From the NCBI GenBank assembly GCA_024336345.1, contig JANFOG010000005.1, forward strand, positions 372,001 through 436,000: a DNA stretch of 64,000 bases, given 5' to 3'. This document shows positions 1-12,168 of this stretch, one piece after another; positions within the stretch are counted from its first letter, which is position 1; each line of letters begins with the position of its first letter. The notes below the pieces were generated by a model. The model was not told the origin of the DNA. It saw nothing but the letters and a program-made list of their open reading frames with translations, and did no database searches. The DNA is from Mariannaea sp. PMI_226 (Eukaryota; Ascomycota; Sordariomycetes; Hypocreales; Nectriaceae). Position numbers and translations under genes: made by a program.

Positions 1-6
1 AAAACA

Positions 7-264
7 TCATAGCTTTGCTCCATTGCGAGATGATCTTATTTTGGTCCGGTCATTTTGCATGCGTACCCGCTGCGACACGTTTGGGAGTCCGCTGTAGCCT
101 TCCAGGCCGTTGAGGTTGACCTTAGCATTTGCCTTAAATTGAATCGCCTCCATCCGTGCTTGTTCGTATAGGTAGCTTAAGGTTTTGCCCTGGTATGTGA
201 TATCTTGGTCGTTAATATATGTGACGTCGATAGAGGAAGACAAAAGCTCAGAGCAGAATTGCAT
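7..264 (-). CDS. possible coding fragment, unknown
   Basis: An 85-codon open frame begins with ATG and stops seven bases from the window edge. I recognise no domain. A pyrimidine-rich 3' splice site (TTCTTTCTGCAG on the minus strand, about 615-626) lies upstream and suggests that a multi-exon gene may run leftward from about 640, but I could not join exons in one frame. It may equally be a chance open frame. Confidence 0.2.
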   Translation of the reverse strand: MQFCSELLSSSIDVTYINDQDITYQGKTLSYLYEQARMEAIQFKANAKVNLNGLEGYSGLPNVSQRVRMQNDRTKIRSSRNGAKL

Positions 265-1131
265 TCTTGGGGTACGATATTCTCCACTGCGGGAATGTCT
301 GGTCTATTGGAATCGTGCACATCATCCTTTAAGATGAGGATGATATACATATAGTCAAAGAGAGCCAGAGCACAGCTTTAAATTTGAATTTAGTTTTCAC
401 ATGTAGTTCCATTACCAAGAGGCGCTGGACCATGTTGAGAATTTGAGAGATCCAAATGCTCCTAATGGCTCAAACGTTTTATGATTTTCGGTTGTGTCAT
501 GTATCATGATTGTAAATAGACAGCGACTGAAAAGCGCAGAAGGGGTACCTCCAATCGGTATACTTGACTTTTGAATTTGAAAAGAAAGGGTGCGCTGAAC
601 CTGCAGAAAGAAAGAGTGTTGTGGTTTGAGGTACATTGGGAAAGGCTGTGACTGATTTTCAAAAAGCTAGATTTGGTAGGGTAGCAGTAGAATCTGGATA
701 GGAGGCTGGGTTCGAATCATCATGACGAAAGATCAATTCTGCCGTATAGCTTTGGATTCGCTATCCATCTATCGTACCAGCTTGCAGACGTAGGTCTTCG
801 CCGACCACCTGCAATGATTTGATAGAGCTATAGCGTGATCTCTGCGTCACTTGATAGGCGCCACTCACGCTTATTCTCATAACAGGGTCACGTCATGAAT
901 TTTAACTGCTATGTAGTGTTGTAACTTAACCTAGATTGCACAGTACGTCTAATAGGGCCATTTTAAAAGTCTAACGCATAGAGTGAGTTCTACCATTCTG
1001 ATAATCATATGGCCAAATAATATAATTATCTCATACACCAACGAGTGGCCCATAGGATATCTGCCCAAACTACTCCCCAAGCTGAGCCATACAACTATCA
1101 ATTATTGTTTCAATCAGAATTTTCGCCCACA
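265..1131. other. intergenic, ADH upstream region
   Basis: Apart from a possible minus-strand exon (about 412-615) no gene can be supported here. The right part is the promoter and 5' leader of the alcohol dehydrogenase gene. I see no strong TATA box. Confidence 0.4.
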
Positions 1132-2254
1132 ATGGCTTCATCTGATATTCCATCTGAACAGTGGGCCCAAGTACTTGAAAGCACTGATGGGAGTAAGCAT
1201 AATGAGCCCCATAATGTTCTTATGTTGTAGTTGTGGTTAATATTGGTCGACAGTAATCAAGTACAAAAAAGTACCAGTATGTATGCCAGGCCCTGATGAG
1301 GTATTGGTTCATGTGAAGTACTCCGGGGTCTGCCATACAGACTTGCATGCTGTTATGGGAGATTGGCCTTTGAAGAGAAAGCTGCCACTTATTGGTGGAC
1401 ATGAGGGCGCCGGTATTGTGGTCGTCAAAGGCGACCTTGTTAATACCGTAGAAGTTGGCGATCATGTTGGCATCAAATGGCTGAATAGTTCTTGCCTCGC
1501 TTGCAATTTTTGTTTGCAAGGAGATGAGCAGCTTTGTCACGATGCTCAACTGTCTGGCTACACTGTTGATGGCACTTTTCAGGAATATGCTGTTGCTAAA
1601 GCTGCGCACGTTACCCATATTCCAGCAGAGTGTGACCTCGAGGAGGTGGCTCCTATTCTATGCGCAGGACTTACTGTATATAAGGGCCTCAAGGACTCAG
1701 GTGTCCGCCCAGGGCAATACGTCGCTCTAGTTGGGGCTGGCGGTGGGCTTGGATGCTTTGCTCTACAGTACGCCAAGGCCATGGGCTTGCACAGCATTGC
1801 TATTGATACGGGAAGCGACAAAGCCCAGGTCTGTCGTGATCTAGGTGCAACAAAATTTGTCGACTTCAGGGAGTCCCATAATCTTTCGGCAGATGTCAAA
1901 GCGGCAACGCCAGATGGTCTTGGGCCACATGCTGTCCTCATTCTAGCCACCCATGAGCAACCATTCCATCACGCAACTACATATGTTCGTGCTCACGGCA
2001 CTGTTGTGTGTATTGGAATGCCGGGCCATGGGCATATCCAAGCACCAATATTCCACACAATCGTCCGTATGATCACCATTAGGGGCAGTTACGTGGGGAA
2101 CCGTCAGGATGCAGCTGAAGCCATTGAATTTTTTCGACATGGCTTGATCAAAGCACCACATAAACTGATAGGTCTCAGCCAGCTCCAAGATGTGTATGAT
2201 ATGATGCTCAAGGATAAGGTAGTTGGTAGATATATAGTCGACACAAGTAAGTGA
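1132..2254 (+). CDS. zinc-dependent alcohol dehydrogenase
   Basis: Cytosolic medium-chain alcohol dehydrogenase of the fungal ADH1 class, which interconverts acetaldehyde and ethanol with NADH. Exons are 1132-1192 and 1254-2254, with a 61-nt intron; the product is 353 aa. The start is fixed by the conserved N-terminus (SEQWAQV), which lies in the short first exon. Visible motifs are the catalytic-zinc regions GVCHTDLHA and GGHEGAG, four structural-zinc cysteines in the stretch [17 protein letters not shown], and the Rossmann motif VGAGGGLG. Length matches the family. It has the same orientation as the RING-H2 and mannitol-1-phosphate dehydrogenase genes that follow, and with the pyruvate decarboxylase at 19.2 kb it completes an ethanol pathway. 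Substrate range (ethanol or other short alcohols) cannot be decided from sequence. Confidence 0.95.
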
Positions 2255-3270
2255 GGCAGGGTTATTGATTCTGATTTCGGGAAACCATTATGTATACTAA
2301 ATTGTTGGCTGGCGAGTATTGATTCGAACAAATTACGTCTCCCCCCTCCCCCACTTCTCATTCTGATACATTCAGTAGCCTCACTGACTCGGCTACGGTG
2401 GAAAACTTCATCACCTTTTCAATGAGATAATTTCATCTCATATCGATACTCTACCGGTACTGTTTATTCTAGTCTGGCTATCGTTGAAAGAATGTTTGAA
2501 TTATTTAGCGTTAGAGTCATTTCCTATCTATATGGAGCTATTTCGCGGATAATCGAGCCCAACTTTCCGTACATCATTCTATCACACATCTGAAGAATTC
2601 CTATAACTCTAGAAACGCTGCTGTTCACTATGACATTCGAAATCTTTTTTCTTGTGCAGGAAGGCTTTCCTTGGTCGGCAAGTTAGAATTGCTGATCTAT
2701 GTTTATTGTCTTAAATAAGTACACCATCAGGAGAACTACGCGCAAAAAAAATCACATGTTTTCTCGAACATTGGAGTGAAGAATGATCCTTTCTTAGGCC
2801 AATCCCGGCTACAAACATCTATCAAGGCTGCAATGGGTTTCATGAATGGGCTATAGAATTTTACACCAAAACGCACAGAACCAATATGGGAGCACCATTG
2901 GGCTACGAACTGGAAACTGAGAGCATCTGAGAGAAGACGGGCCAAGTCAACACAAGCCAGGAATAAGTAAAATTAGCACGCCAATCATGTGAGACCGGGC
3001 CGAGTCCCTTGATGTAAACTTTACTTGAGTTATTGCTTTCCGGTGGTGCCACTGAACTCCTCCACATCGATCATGTGGGACAATGACATAGACTTTCCCG
3101 ATCAGATCATCTGCGGCCAACTCCATTCTCATGACAGGAAATATTGATGTCAAACATGACAGGTAAATGCACATGATGTGATTTCAAACACCTCCAAAGG
3201 ACACTTGATTTGAAGCTGTAAGTTCTCACTATTTCTCCTGGGGAGAAGCAAACTTCTTCCTTTGCCAAAA
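2255..3270. other. intergenic; unresolved minus-strand frames
   Basis: Two adjacent minus-strand open frames (2947-3174 starting with ATG, and 2736-2945) could be exons of one small gene. A pyrimidine-rich acceptor lies near 2930, but no canonical donor in the right phase was found. No domain is recognised. Otherwise nothing is seen. Confidence 0.25.
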
Positions 3271-3832
3271 ATGCATTCACCCGAGAACTGGCTCTCGGTA
3301 GTTACTTTTTTTGTGCTTATATTTGTGCTTTACATTCCTCTTACCATGTATGGTTTTCCACTTCCCAATCAACACGCATGAGACAAGGTTGTGTTCTAAT
3401 ATTTTGAAAGATATACCTGCGTCTGTAGACACAACCGATTCCCAACGCAAGAATATTTTGAAGACATCGAGTCAAGTTGCACAAGTTCCGATATCAGCGA
3501 TATCCAGCGATTTGACTCGGTCGTTCCTCTAAAACTATATAAACAGCTGAAATTGGATATGAAACTTGAAGGAAATAAGGAGCACTTGGATTGGTCCGAC
3601 TCATTTATTACTTGGTAAGCCATTATATCTAAGAGAAGAGCGTTCCTAGACTCAGACTAACTCCGTCTACAATTAATTTAGTGTTATTTGCCTGGAGACT
3701 CTACAAGATAATGATGCTGTTCGCCGCTTATCGTGCGGACATATCTTTCATTCGAGTTGCATCACTCCATGGTATCTTATGCAGCATTATACCTGCCCTT
3801 TGTGTATAAGGCATTACATCCAGTCTAACTGA
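3271..3832 (+). CDS. membrane-anchored RING-H2 finger protein (probable E3 ubiquitin ligase)
   Basis: Exons are 3271-3347, 3411-3614 and 3682-3832; phases agree and the product is 143 aa. Residues about 7-26 form one strongly hydrophobic segment, then comes a polar linker, then a C-terminal RING-H2. The RING shows the Cys pair CVIC, the CGHIFHSSC core (C-x-H-x2-H-x2-C) and the final CPLC. Proteins of this layout usually transfer ubiquitin onto membrane or lumenal-pathway clients; that role is inferred from the family. The third exon begins inside the first zinc-binding Cys codon, exactly as in the paralog at 34.4-35.0 kb. It is shorter than most PA-TM-RING proteins because it has no protease-associated domain. 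The ATG at 3271 is the only one in frame before the membrane segment. Confidence 0.75.
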
Positions 3833-4756
3833 AGCCTGTGCATATGATAGTCAAGCGGGCACGTCACAATACAAGAGGTTCTCAATGTCCGATCTTGACT
3901 ATTGTTAAACGATGAATTCTGCATGCACGATTCCTAATCATAAACCTTCGGATCAGGCGATGCGTGTAGAGTAGTTGATAGGAGAATTAGACTATCTACA
4001 CAACTAATTTGCTGTTATTCTTCCCAGCTGCTCTCTAACCTGCCTATCCATTAAGCGAGCGGGGGCTCTTTGTAGCGAGGGTGAGTTCCGTAGATCACGT
4101 ATGGCTTCAACATACCAATATGTTTCTTGAATATTCATTACAATATACCGATGTCCTTTTCTAGTTATATAGCTTGCTGTGATAGAGAGGAACGAAGCAA
4201 TATGGCCCAATAAGCATGTCAAAGAAGCCTTTTTCTTCATACATATCTATACCTTGCAGTGTTGCCTTCATTTTACTTAAGCTCCCTTTGTGTTTGTATA
4301 TCAAAAGCCCCGGGGTTACTCTAGGCCGTGTGGCAAGCTACGACAAGTGAACGTCGTACACCGTAAGGTTACGAGTCCATAGAGCGGTACTGCTGCCCAC
4401 TTATCCTATCATAGTTTAGCAAACCAATTATGCCGTCATTTATGCCGTCACCCTATACGTGTCTGTGCTGCTCTTTTAGGTGGCGTCAACTTAATATGGT
4501 GAATTCCTTTGCAAGTCAGACGACTTGTATAGCAAGAGCCTTCCACTCCCAATTTTCACGATGACAGCATAGACTTTGGCTTCGCGATGTTGTCGTGGCC
4601 TACGCTGCACAGTTGCATTACCACTCGCCTTCATGTTACTTGACCAACTTAAGCCCATCAATCCATCAATTATTATTCACAACCTTCCTACTTTAAATAA
4701 TTCAATCCCCTATGCCTTAATATCGCCACAAGGTAATATATTTGGGAAACCTAAAT
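3833..4756. other. intergenic, mannitol dehydrogenase upstream region
   Basis: A 78-codon minus-strand open frame (4004-4240) with an ATG is present but shows no recognisable domain and is probably chance. The rest is the promoter of the next gene; no clear motif is seen. Confidence 0.3.
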
Positions 4757-6006
4757 ATGGAATGTCAATACCTGAAGAAAGCAGTACATTTCGGTGCCGG
4801 CAATATTGGTGCGTACCACAACAACCTGATCCTTATTGGCCCATCTAACACATACACTCTGCAGGGCGGGGCTTTGTTGCATCTTTTCTCTACAATTCTG
4901 GCTACGAAATAGTGTTTACTGATATCGCTGCTTCGTTAGTTGATAGACTCAACGAGCAGAAAACTTACAAGCTTATAGAGGTTGGAACTGATAACCCTGT
5001 TGAGAGCGTAATCACAAACTACCGAGCTCTGAACTCTGAGACTCAAAAAGCCGATCTCATCAAGGAAATTGCTACTGCTTCTCTTGTTACTTGCTCTGTT
5101 GGTACCACAAATCTCAAATACATTGCGCCCATTATTTCCGAGGGTATCGATCTCAGAAATAATGCGGATGGCCCAATCACAATCATTGCTTGCGAGAACG
5201 CTATTGGTGCTACCAGCACATTGGCCGAGTATATAAGGCACGCAGGCAACATGTCAGAAAGTCACCAGAAAGCCTGTACCAACTGGGTAATCTTTGCAAA
5301 CTCGGAAATTGACCGGATTGTGCCCTTCCAAGACCAGTACTCTAATCTTGACATCATGGTTGAGAAATTTCGTGAGTGGGTTATTGAGCAAGAACCATTT
5401 GTAGGTTCATCGCCACCAGGCATCCAAGGGGTTATTTGGGCCGATCATCTTGAGCCTTTCGTCGAGCGCAAACTATGCATGGTCAACACTAGCCACGCTA
5501 CAGCTGCCTATCATGGTCACTACTACGGTAAGAGGACCATCTACGAAGCGCTCCAAGATGCCACAATCCTGAAGGAGGTACGCAAAGTCCTGTTTGAAAC
5601 TTCTACCTTGGTCAAGGAAAAGTATGGTAGGGACTATGTCCAGACTGTATACATTGATCAGATCATCACTCGTATCAGCAACCCGCAGCTAGGAGATGCT
5701 GTGGAGAGAGTTGGTCGCGCTCCTCTACGAAAGTTGAGTCGCAAGGAACGCTTTATCGGACCGGCAATGGAGCTTGCTGCATACGGAAAGAATTGTATAT
5801 CACTCTTGGCTGCCATAGAAATGGCTTTCCGATTCCAGAATGTTAAGGGAGATGACGAGTCATTTATGTTGGCGAGAATCATGGCTGAGGACAATGCAGA
5901 ATTGGTTGCGAACAAGGTGTGCGGCCTTGTACCAGATGACAACTTCTATGATAAGGTTGTCGAGATTATTAGGCGTGTCCAAGTTGACACTATGTTACAG
6001 CAATAA
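4757..6006 (+). CDS. mtlD: mannitol-1-phosphate 5-dehydrogenase
   Basis: Interconverts fructose-6-phosphate and mannitol-1-phosphate with NADH/NAD+; in fungi it feeds mannitol storage and consumes NADH. Exons are 4757-4808 and 4865-6006 (56-nt intron), giving 397 aa, close to the usual 385-390. The first exon supplies the nucleotide-binding start KKAVHFGAGNIGRGF, split by the intron after the Ile codon. The body continues with conserved stretches such as FTDIAASLVDRLN, TNLKYIAPII and CENAIGAT. The C-terminal catalytic half includes NTSHATAAYHGHYYG. ATG 4757 is the first methionine in frame with the glycine motif. In the local cluster it would act as a redox sink during fermentation, or as an entry to storage polyol in the gluconeogenic direction. 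Confidence 0.93.
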
Positions 6007-7181
6007 GGCATATGCCAACAGGCATGTTAAAGTCTAGACGAAAATATAACAAGCAGTTCCTTTCAGCTTACAAGACTATTTATAGTTAACTTTGATGTGT
6101 TTTCCTTATTTACTTTGCGTGCAAGTATCAACGTCCGATTTCGTCATTTACTGTGTGTATCGCCTTGGCTATTAAGGGATGTATTGCCTTGTGGTAAGTT
6201 GAATCCAAGGTCTGAATACACCGACCAAGATAGCTCAGTATTATCTAAGATGGAAACATCACAAGTACCAAAAAGAATATTCGCATGGTAGTTCATACCC
6301 AACTTCTCTATTACCCCCAACATCAATTTGGAGGGCATTAACAAACTGGAGCATATGCCCTCGTACTTTGCATAATTTTTCCTGCAGAATTTTCCATGCT
6401 GCTACACATTAGTACTCCAGCGGTGGTAGATGTCTTCATCCGAGCCAAATTCATGCTCATCAAGCGGACTTATATCTGCCTCAAATTGCACCAACGGTCA
6501 CCTTCGGTGTCAAATTTCCAAAATGGACTCTTGGTCCCGTCTCCGACCTTACGCTCCAAATGCAAATTGTCACTGAATGTATTGAGAATAGAATGGTGTC
6601 GAAGCCAGCCCATGATATGGCTGGCTGCAATCATAACTAACTGGGTAGGTCACCCCACCAAGACTGGTGGCTTGCTCTTGGGTGCAGGTTTGCAGTGAAT
6701 GTCATCACCCTCGCCAACACGAATGTTGGACTGGCAAGGTTGCGCCTAGAATTTGGGTTCTTTGCAGTCCACTGGCACAGTGTGAAATTCGGACCAGTAA
6801 GAGCGAGCGAGGTGATGGATGGCATTACAATTCACGTTGGCAAAGTCGCATTGGCAGCATATCATGTTCACGTTGGCGTTTGGCCTGATTCTGCAATTTT
6901 CCATGATATTCGGTCATATGAAGGGGACTTTCCGGTTGGTGTGACGTGAGGTAGGATCGAGATTTGTATTTTATTGCATTTGGATATGAACTTATAGAGC
7001 AGATGATCCCCCATGAATAGAATTGACATTTATCATTCACCAAACATCAGAGATAATTGGTAAGGATCGTACACTCAAATCTCACGCGTGAAGAATCATC
7101 TTCTACTGACAAAGTATTATGTTCTCCCAACCAAAGTTCTACTATTCAAGGAAATCTATACAACAACTTCTCTATTGAGAG
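6007..7181. other. intergenic, no supported gene
   Basis: Several overlapping open frames of 60-100 codons occur on both strands between 6.4 and 7.0 kb, none with a recognisable domain or convincing splice structure. No repeats or RNA genes were seen. Confidence 0.35.
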
Positions 7182-7644
7182 ATGGCATGCACTCTACGTT
7201 CCCGACATACGCCATTATTAGAAGAGCAGGCTCTTCTTACCAATGAGCCTGACACTAACGATACCGACCCCTCTTCACTCGCCCCTCCACAAAATTGCTC
7301 CGTCGGCCATTCGACAAGCAAATGTCCCCTTAAACGTACGCATATCAATGAAGTCTCACTCGCTAGCAAATACTCCATGCGTAGTTGGAAAACAAGATTA
7401 TGTTCTGTTCTGCTTACAACCTATCCCAGCTGCACCTCGTCGTCGCCTAAGTGCACATGCGCAGGCTGATGTGGACCGCGCTATTCAACGTACCCAGCAA
7501 TGGGTGCCCGACTATGAACGCCGCCAGAGCTGGAGTAGAGAGGACATGAAACACGAGCTACACATCATGGCTATTTCGACTATCAGCACATGTTCGAATT
7601 TTACTGAGAAGAGTTCTGATGAGACACCCAAAGTACGATCATAA
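7182..7644 (+). CDS. small hypothetical protein
   Basis: A two-exon model is supported by signals: exons 7182-7380 and 7430-7644 join in frame through a 49-nt intron with a CTTAC branch site and a CCCAG acceptor, giving 137 aa. The first half is polar and rich in Ser, Thr and Pro. The second half is charged (APRRRLSAHAQ followed by ERRQSWSREDMKHELH), a composition typical of real coding sequence. I do not recognise a family. Its place between mannitol dehydrogenase and the glycogen-targeting gene makes it a possible cluster member, but nothing in it shows a function. Confidence 0.45.
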
Positions 7645-8333
7645 GGGCCCTTGGCTCAAAGCCGTTAGTTGATTCAAAGAAATAAGGACCATTGTATTGC
7701 AGTGTCCATCCTTTTTACTTGCTGGTCATTTTTGGAAAAGAAGAGGCACCAGAATAGCCATTTTGAAGCCCGGTCTCGGCCAGTAGAATGAAATTGACCA
7801 CACAAGCTGTGATATTGAATGAGATGTGTAACATACGGCATTGAATTTATTGAGATTAGTATTTCAATTAGTATTCAACAAATGGAATGAGAATTTGCAG
7901 AAACTTGGCCGCAAGTATGCTTCAGATGTAGTCCTGATAATATACCCTTGCATAGGGACCATGACAGGGCATAATGGTCTCTCGCTCCACATTCTGTAAT
8001 TGATCAAGCTGACTTATAGAGGGTATTGATATTAGCCCTTGGATATAAACATCACCTCAATATTACGACTGAGTGCGACCTATTGTCAAACGTTTGAGAC
8101 TGGATCTAGTACTTTACATCGATCTTCGTTTTATGATGAACTCAAGCTGCTCGACAGCAAAACGAGACTCTGGATGCGTCTGGCAGTGATATAGCATCGC
8201 ATGTTCATGCATACCGTTCTTCTTTCATTCCCAATACTCTGACAATTCAATGATCAAGTATCTACTCTTGTTTGCGCCTAGGTCGATACTCAAATACAGA
8301 CCATACAACCGAAGAGACATCGTACACACGTTT
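7645..8333. other. intergenic, 3' flanks of facing genes
   Basis: The region between two convergent genes is AT-rich and lacks open frames of note. Nothing further is seen. Confidence 0.4.
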
Positions 8334-9287
8334 TCATACAGGGCAAACGTTGCCACCACCTATATGTGCTTCAAGGGGGCTGGGGGAGTAGTATGTTTTT
8401 AACGTGCTGCGCGCGTTTGGAGACAGTAATTGGTCGGTACGAGCTTTGTGCACCTCCCATTTTCCCGGTATTCGCGAAGGCAAATGGTGCATTTGGCAAA
8501 TTTTGTTGTCCAGGAGAGGCGGTGAATACCTGTTACCTGCGTATTGAGTTTTGCATCTCTCAGCTTTGAGTGCTTTCCCAAGAGACGTGTTGATGTTATA
8601 ACATCGTGTGAGGTCAAGTCTTCTGATTGGACTGGACATGGACGTAGCCAATTTATTATGAAGGGCGAATTCATTGACAGGCCGATCTAGAGTAGCGATC
8701 TCGGGTCCAGAATCCTGTGGTGACGTGTTGATGAAATTTATCTGAAAGTTTTGACCTGAGTTATTGTCCCAATATTCCTGACCATTGACATTGTAACGCA
8801 CGCATAATTGCACGGTTTTAGATTCAAGGTGAAGAATATCAGACAGCTCAAGTGTGAAAACAAACAAGTCGTAACCAGGTGGGATTTTTTCCGATGCGGC
8901 TGCTTCCTTATATATCGCAGAGATGTCTGATAATGTAATCCAATTGTCAAAAGTAAAGCGACAGATAACTGACTTTTGGAAGGCAAGATTCCGTACAGCA
9001 ACAAAACCTTGCAACTTCTCATCATCTGTCAACTGCAGCCTCTGGACAATGACACATTGAGTATCGGGGAAGCTGGTACGTTGTGTGAAGTTAGGTGTTA
9101 CTATCTCCAGCTTTGGGGAAGATTTGATGCCATGAGGCGTAATTTTGCCTTCTTTGCTTATATCACCTCGAATGGATCGCAACTGGGTGCCAAGAGAGAG
9201 AGGGCTGTCAAGAGGGGAGAAAGTGAGTATCTCCCCGACTTGGTCGTAAAAGTGGACCGATTTTGTAACGGCAGGCTTAGTTGACAT
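8334..9287 (-). CDS. glycogen-targeting PP1 regulatory subunit (CBM21)
   Basis: Regulatory subunit of the Gac1/PPP1R3 type, which tethers protein phosphatase 1 to glycogen and so promotes dephosphorylation of glycogen synthase and phosphorylase. Single exon of 317 aa. Near the N-terminus KSVHF fits the PP1-docking RVxF motif. Residues about 95-205 form a CBM21 domain with the hallmarks LQGFVAVRNLAFQKSV, FTFDNW and YWDNNSGQNFQINF. The C-terminal third is low-complexity and unassigned. Length is short relative to yeast Gac1 but typical of compact fungal homologs. It diverges from the bHLH gene. A decayed copy of the same domain lies at 43.4-43.8 kb. In context it links glycogen turnover to the neighbouring pyruvate enzymes. 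Confidence 0.88.
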   Translation of the reverse strand: MSTKPAVTKSVHFYDQVGEILTFSPLDSPLSLGTQLRSIRGDISKEGKITPHGIKSSPKLEIVTPNFTQRTSFPDTQCVIVQRLQLTDDEKLQGFVAVRNLAFQKSVICRFTFDNWITLSDISAIYKEAAASEKIPPGYDLFVFTLELSDILHLESKTVQLCVRYNVNGQEYWDNNSGQNFQINFINTSPQDSGPEIATLDRPVNEFALHNKLATSMSSPIRRLDLTRCYNINTSLGKALKAERCKTQYAGNRYSPPLLDNKICQMHHLPSRIPGKWEVHKARTDQLLSPNARSTLKTYYSPSPLEAHIGGGNVCPV

Positions 9288-10652
9288 GCTCTTTGGGTTG
9301 TCTGCGGGTTTGGCGATCTCCTGGTCGAAATAATGCTCCTGGTGGTTTGTGAAATATCCTTATGGTTATAATTAAGGTATGTCACATGTTACTCTTTCTG
9401 TCTGGCGCTTTCATAAGGCTTTCAAGATGATATGACATATGATTAGTATGGGCGGGATGCGTTCAGGCGGGACACGACGCCGGCAGCGTCCCGGGTCTCG
9501 AACAATCCATAAGCTGAGATTTTGCCTGTAACTGAGTGACATACATATCAAATTGCCTATCCATCCCCAGGGACTGGCATTGGTGCACGATTGGTGCTGA
9601 CGACGACTGTCCTTGTGCCAGATTGTCACCTCTCAGGATGGAGGCCAGCCTCGACAAAGTTTATGCTGCAAAATCGTATGGCATTATGACTGTTCCTTCA
9701 CTTTAGAATGGACTTGGTCCCGATGTGGACTGATATAATTTAGAGGTTCTTCTTTCTGGTAGTGGCGTTAAGTCAAGCCACTCTCAACGCCTCTCCGGAT
9801 AAAACCGGCTCAACATTGTTGCAATTGACGGTTCGAAAGAAAATCAGACCAGAACTAAAATCTAGAACGCAGGACTCTTTTTTAGGTCACAGGTAGATAT
9901 TCCTGTCTGAACTGTGCCACACGGAATTATTCGTGTGCTTTTGAGGTTGCGGAACATCACAAATGGCACTACTTATTCCTTCTTTATATAGCCTAATGTC
10001 AGAGCCGCGTCATACCGTTGTCCTGATGGGTGTGAAGGCTACAGTGCAACTAAACATTAAAACTGTCACATCAAGAAGAAGAATCATAAACTTAATTCGT
10101 CTTTGTAGCAGCATTGCCGCACCGGCCACTTCCGACCCGATATACAGCTTGACAACCTGTGAGGATCTCAGCGGTCTCATTCTGGCCACAATTGTGTCAT
10201 AAGTCAGGCCACGGAATTTTTGATTGCGTTGTTGCATTCGTCGTGAATAATCATTTCTGTTCTCATTCCCGTAGCTTGTCATTTGGGGTTGAAGCCATAA
10301 CAAGTTGAGCTCTTTGGTAAGCCACGTCTATATCTTAAACGCCATATGATCAGCCTTCTGTCATAAGCATATGAAGGACGCCAATCACAACAAGAGAATG
10401 CAACATAGGCTCTTTTTTATCAACCTATCATAGAGCGGGGATTACGTGTCCTTGGAGGTTACTAGGGGTTACTAGAAGCATCGCCCGAGACGGTAGCATT
10501 TCTGGAGTGGCTCTACGCAGTAGAAAATATTCTAGGAGGCAACCTCCAAAAATATAAAGAGTATTGAAGAAAGCAGTAGTTTTAAGCCTGGGTTTCGATT
10601 CAGGAATTCACATTATTAGATTACGATAAATTGAATGGTCTTTCCCAAGCTC
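9288..10652. other. intergenic, divergent promoter region
   Basis: This separates the CBM21 gene (minus) from the bHLH gene (plus). Minus-strand open frames at 9463-9657 and 10010-10303 are present; the second ends in a hydrophobic stretch, but neither has a domain or clear splice sites. I see no strong regulatory motif. Confidence 0.35.
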
Positions 10653-11970
10653 ATGGCCAGAATTATACCAAGCAATAGAATATTGGACCAGGTATGTATA
10701 TGTGTTGCTTCATGTCAAATCTTCTGTTATCATCCACTTACACTGTGATCTTTCGCTTTTGCTCCTACAGCCAATGGTCTTGCAATACATGAAACAATGC
10801 AAGCGGGATGCAGTCGCACATTCCATGACTTCTTTTATATCACATCAACATCCCCCCCTGGGAAATCTACTCCTAGTAGAACGCGGGAAAAAAGGCACTT
10901 GTTCTTATTGTACATGCTTCATCAAATTTCTCAATAACACTCGGCTGATGGTTGGGTAGGGCTTGCAGAATATCGACCTCGAAATGAATCAAATACACCA
11001 ATACCCGAAGAATATGCTTGACTGCAAAGCGTCGAAAGAGGCAGCGATGATTGATTTCTCAAATTCTTGGATTGGCACAGGATCAACTCATGAAAATCTA
11101 AGCACATCTAATGTGCCGCTATCAGATTATGGGTGCCTAAGCCATATGCCACAATATTCGAATTTAGCAGACTGGTATGGGTTTGACCCGTTGATGCCAA
11201 GTATTGACTGGCTTTCTCAGCCAACTCTTAGCGCTGGTAGGTTGAAGACCACTAAACTCTCCCCATCGCACTGTCTGCCCTCAAAGAAATTCCCCCGCCC
11301 TTCGCAAGCTGTTTCCATAACTCACAACGTCAATGTCTTAGTTAAAGTGCCATATTATTCACCTAATGGTGCGTCATCTCAGTCACCAATTGAGATGAAT
11401 AGTTGCATCGATTCGGAACGGGACTCGGAACTGAAATGCAATGAAACAATAGCCTATTCAGGGACGGACACGAGCCGCGCGACCAGCCAAAGACTTGCTA
11501 CAGTTCCACTCTCAAACCCCAAGACCACGAGTGAATGTGCCAAGCCGCCTTCAGTTGAAGCAATCGATTCGGATGTCGCAATGGCACGTAAACTCCGGAC
11601 TGCTTCGCGGCAGCCAAAGAACAAACGCAGACAGCGAGGGGAAAAGTTGTCCCCACGAGATATACAGGGTCGAGAATCCCACACCAAGGTCGAGAGAAGA
11701 TATAGAGAAAGGCTAAATAATCATTTTCGACGTCTGCTAGAAGCTTTGCCTGGTGGCTTGCAGGCCAAGTACACCAGAAATCTTAGCAACCAGGGTTGTG
11801 GCAATATGAGGACACTGGAGGGTGATGAGGGCGTGAGGGTGAGCAAGGTCGAGGTTCTCGATATGGCGAGGCAATATATTTGTAGCTTGGAGAAAAGATT
11901 GGGTATGCTTCCGGATCAGCAAGGGTCGATTTCAGGCAAGGGGAGGATGATGGGATCAGGCTGGCTTTAA
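10653..11970 (+). CDS. bHLH transcription factor, SREBP-like basic region
   Basis: Nuclear helix-loop-helix DNA-binding regulator. The domain occupies the last third: basic region SHTKVERRYRERLN, a loop of about 30 residues, then helix 2 SKVEVLDMARQYICSLEK. The residue after ERR is Tyr, as in SREBP-type bHLH proteins, where most bHLH factors have Arg. No membrane segments follow, so this is not a membrane-tethered SREBP. The 3' exon is 10969-11970; its first ATG is at 10984. A strong donor (CAGGTATGT, 10689) and phase-compatible acceptors suggest upstream exons 10653-10691 and 10771-10876, adding an ATG at 10653. The start is therefore uncertain. It sits in the middle of the fermentation gene set and is its obvious candidate regulator, by position only. 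Confidence 0.82.
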
Positions 11971-12168
11971 CAAAAATCATGTCCAGGTTCAATGACGTTC
12001 AACACTGCATTACGGATTTCGGCACTGAAATTCTTGAAACCTAATAGTTAAATTCAGAATTATTTGTATTGCGCCCCTTGCACCATCTCAAGAACTGAAC
12101 CCAAGCGAGGAACCAGGGTTTGAACTAATTGAACATTCTTAACTAGGAAACTAGGAAATGACTGTTGG

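Noticed and set aside
6229..6290. tRNA A-box-like string TAGCTCAGT
   Set aside because: No B box at the right distance downstream.
10702..10959. 85-codon frame before the bHLH gene as an independent gene
   Set aside because: It lacks a domain and carries splice sites in phase with the bHLH exons; better read as leader or small exon.
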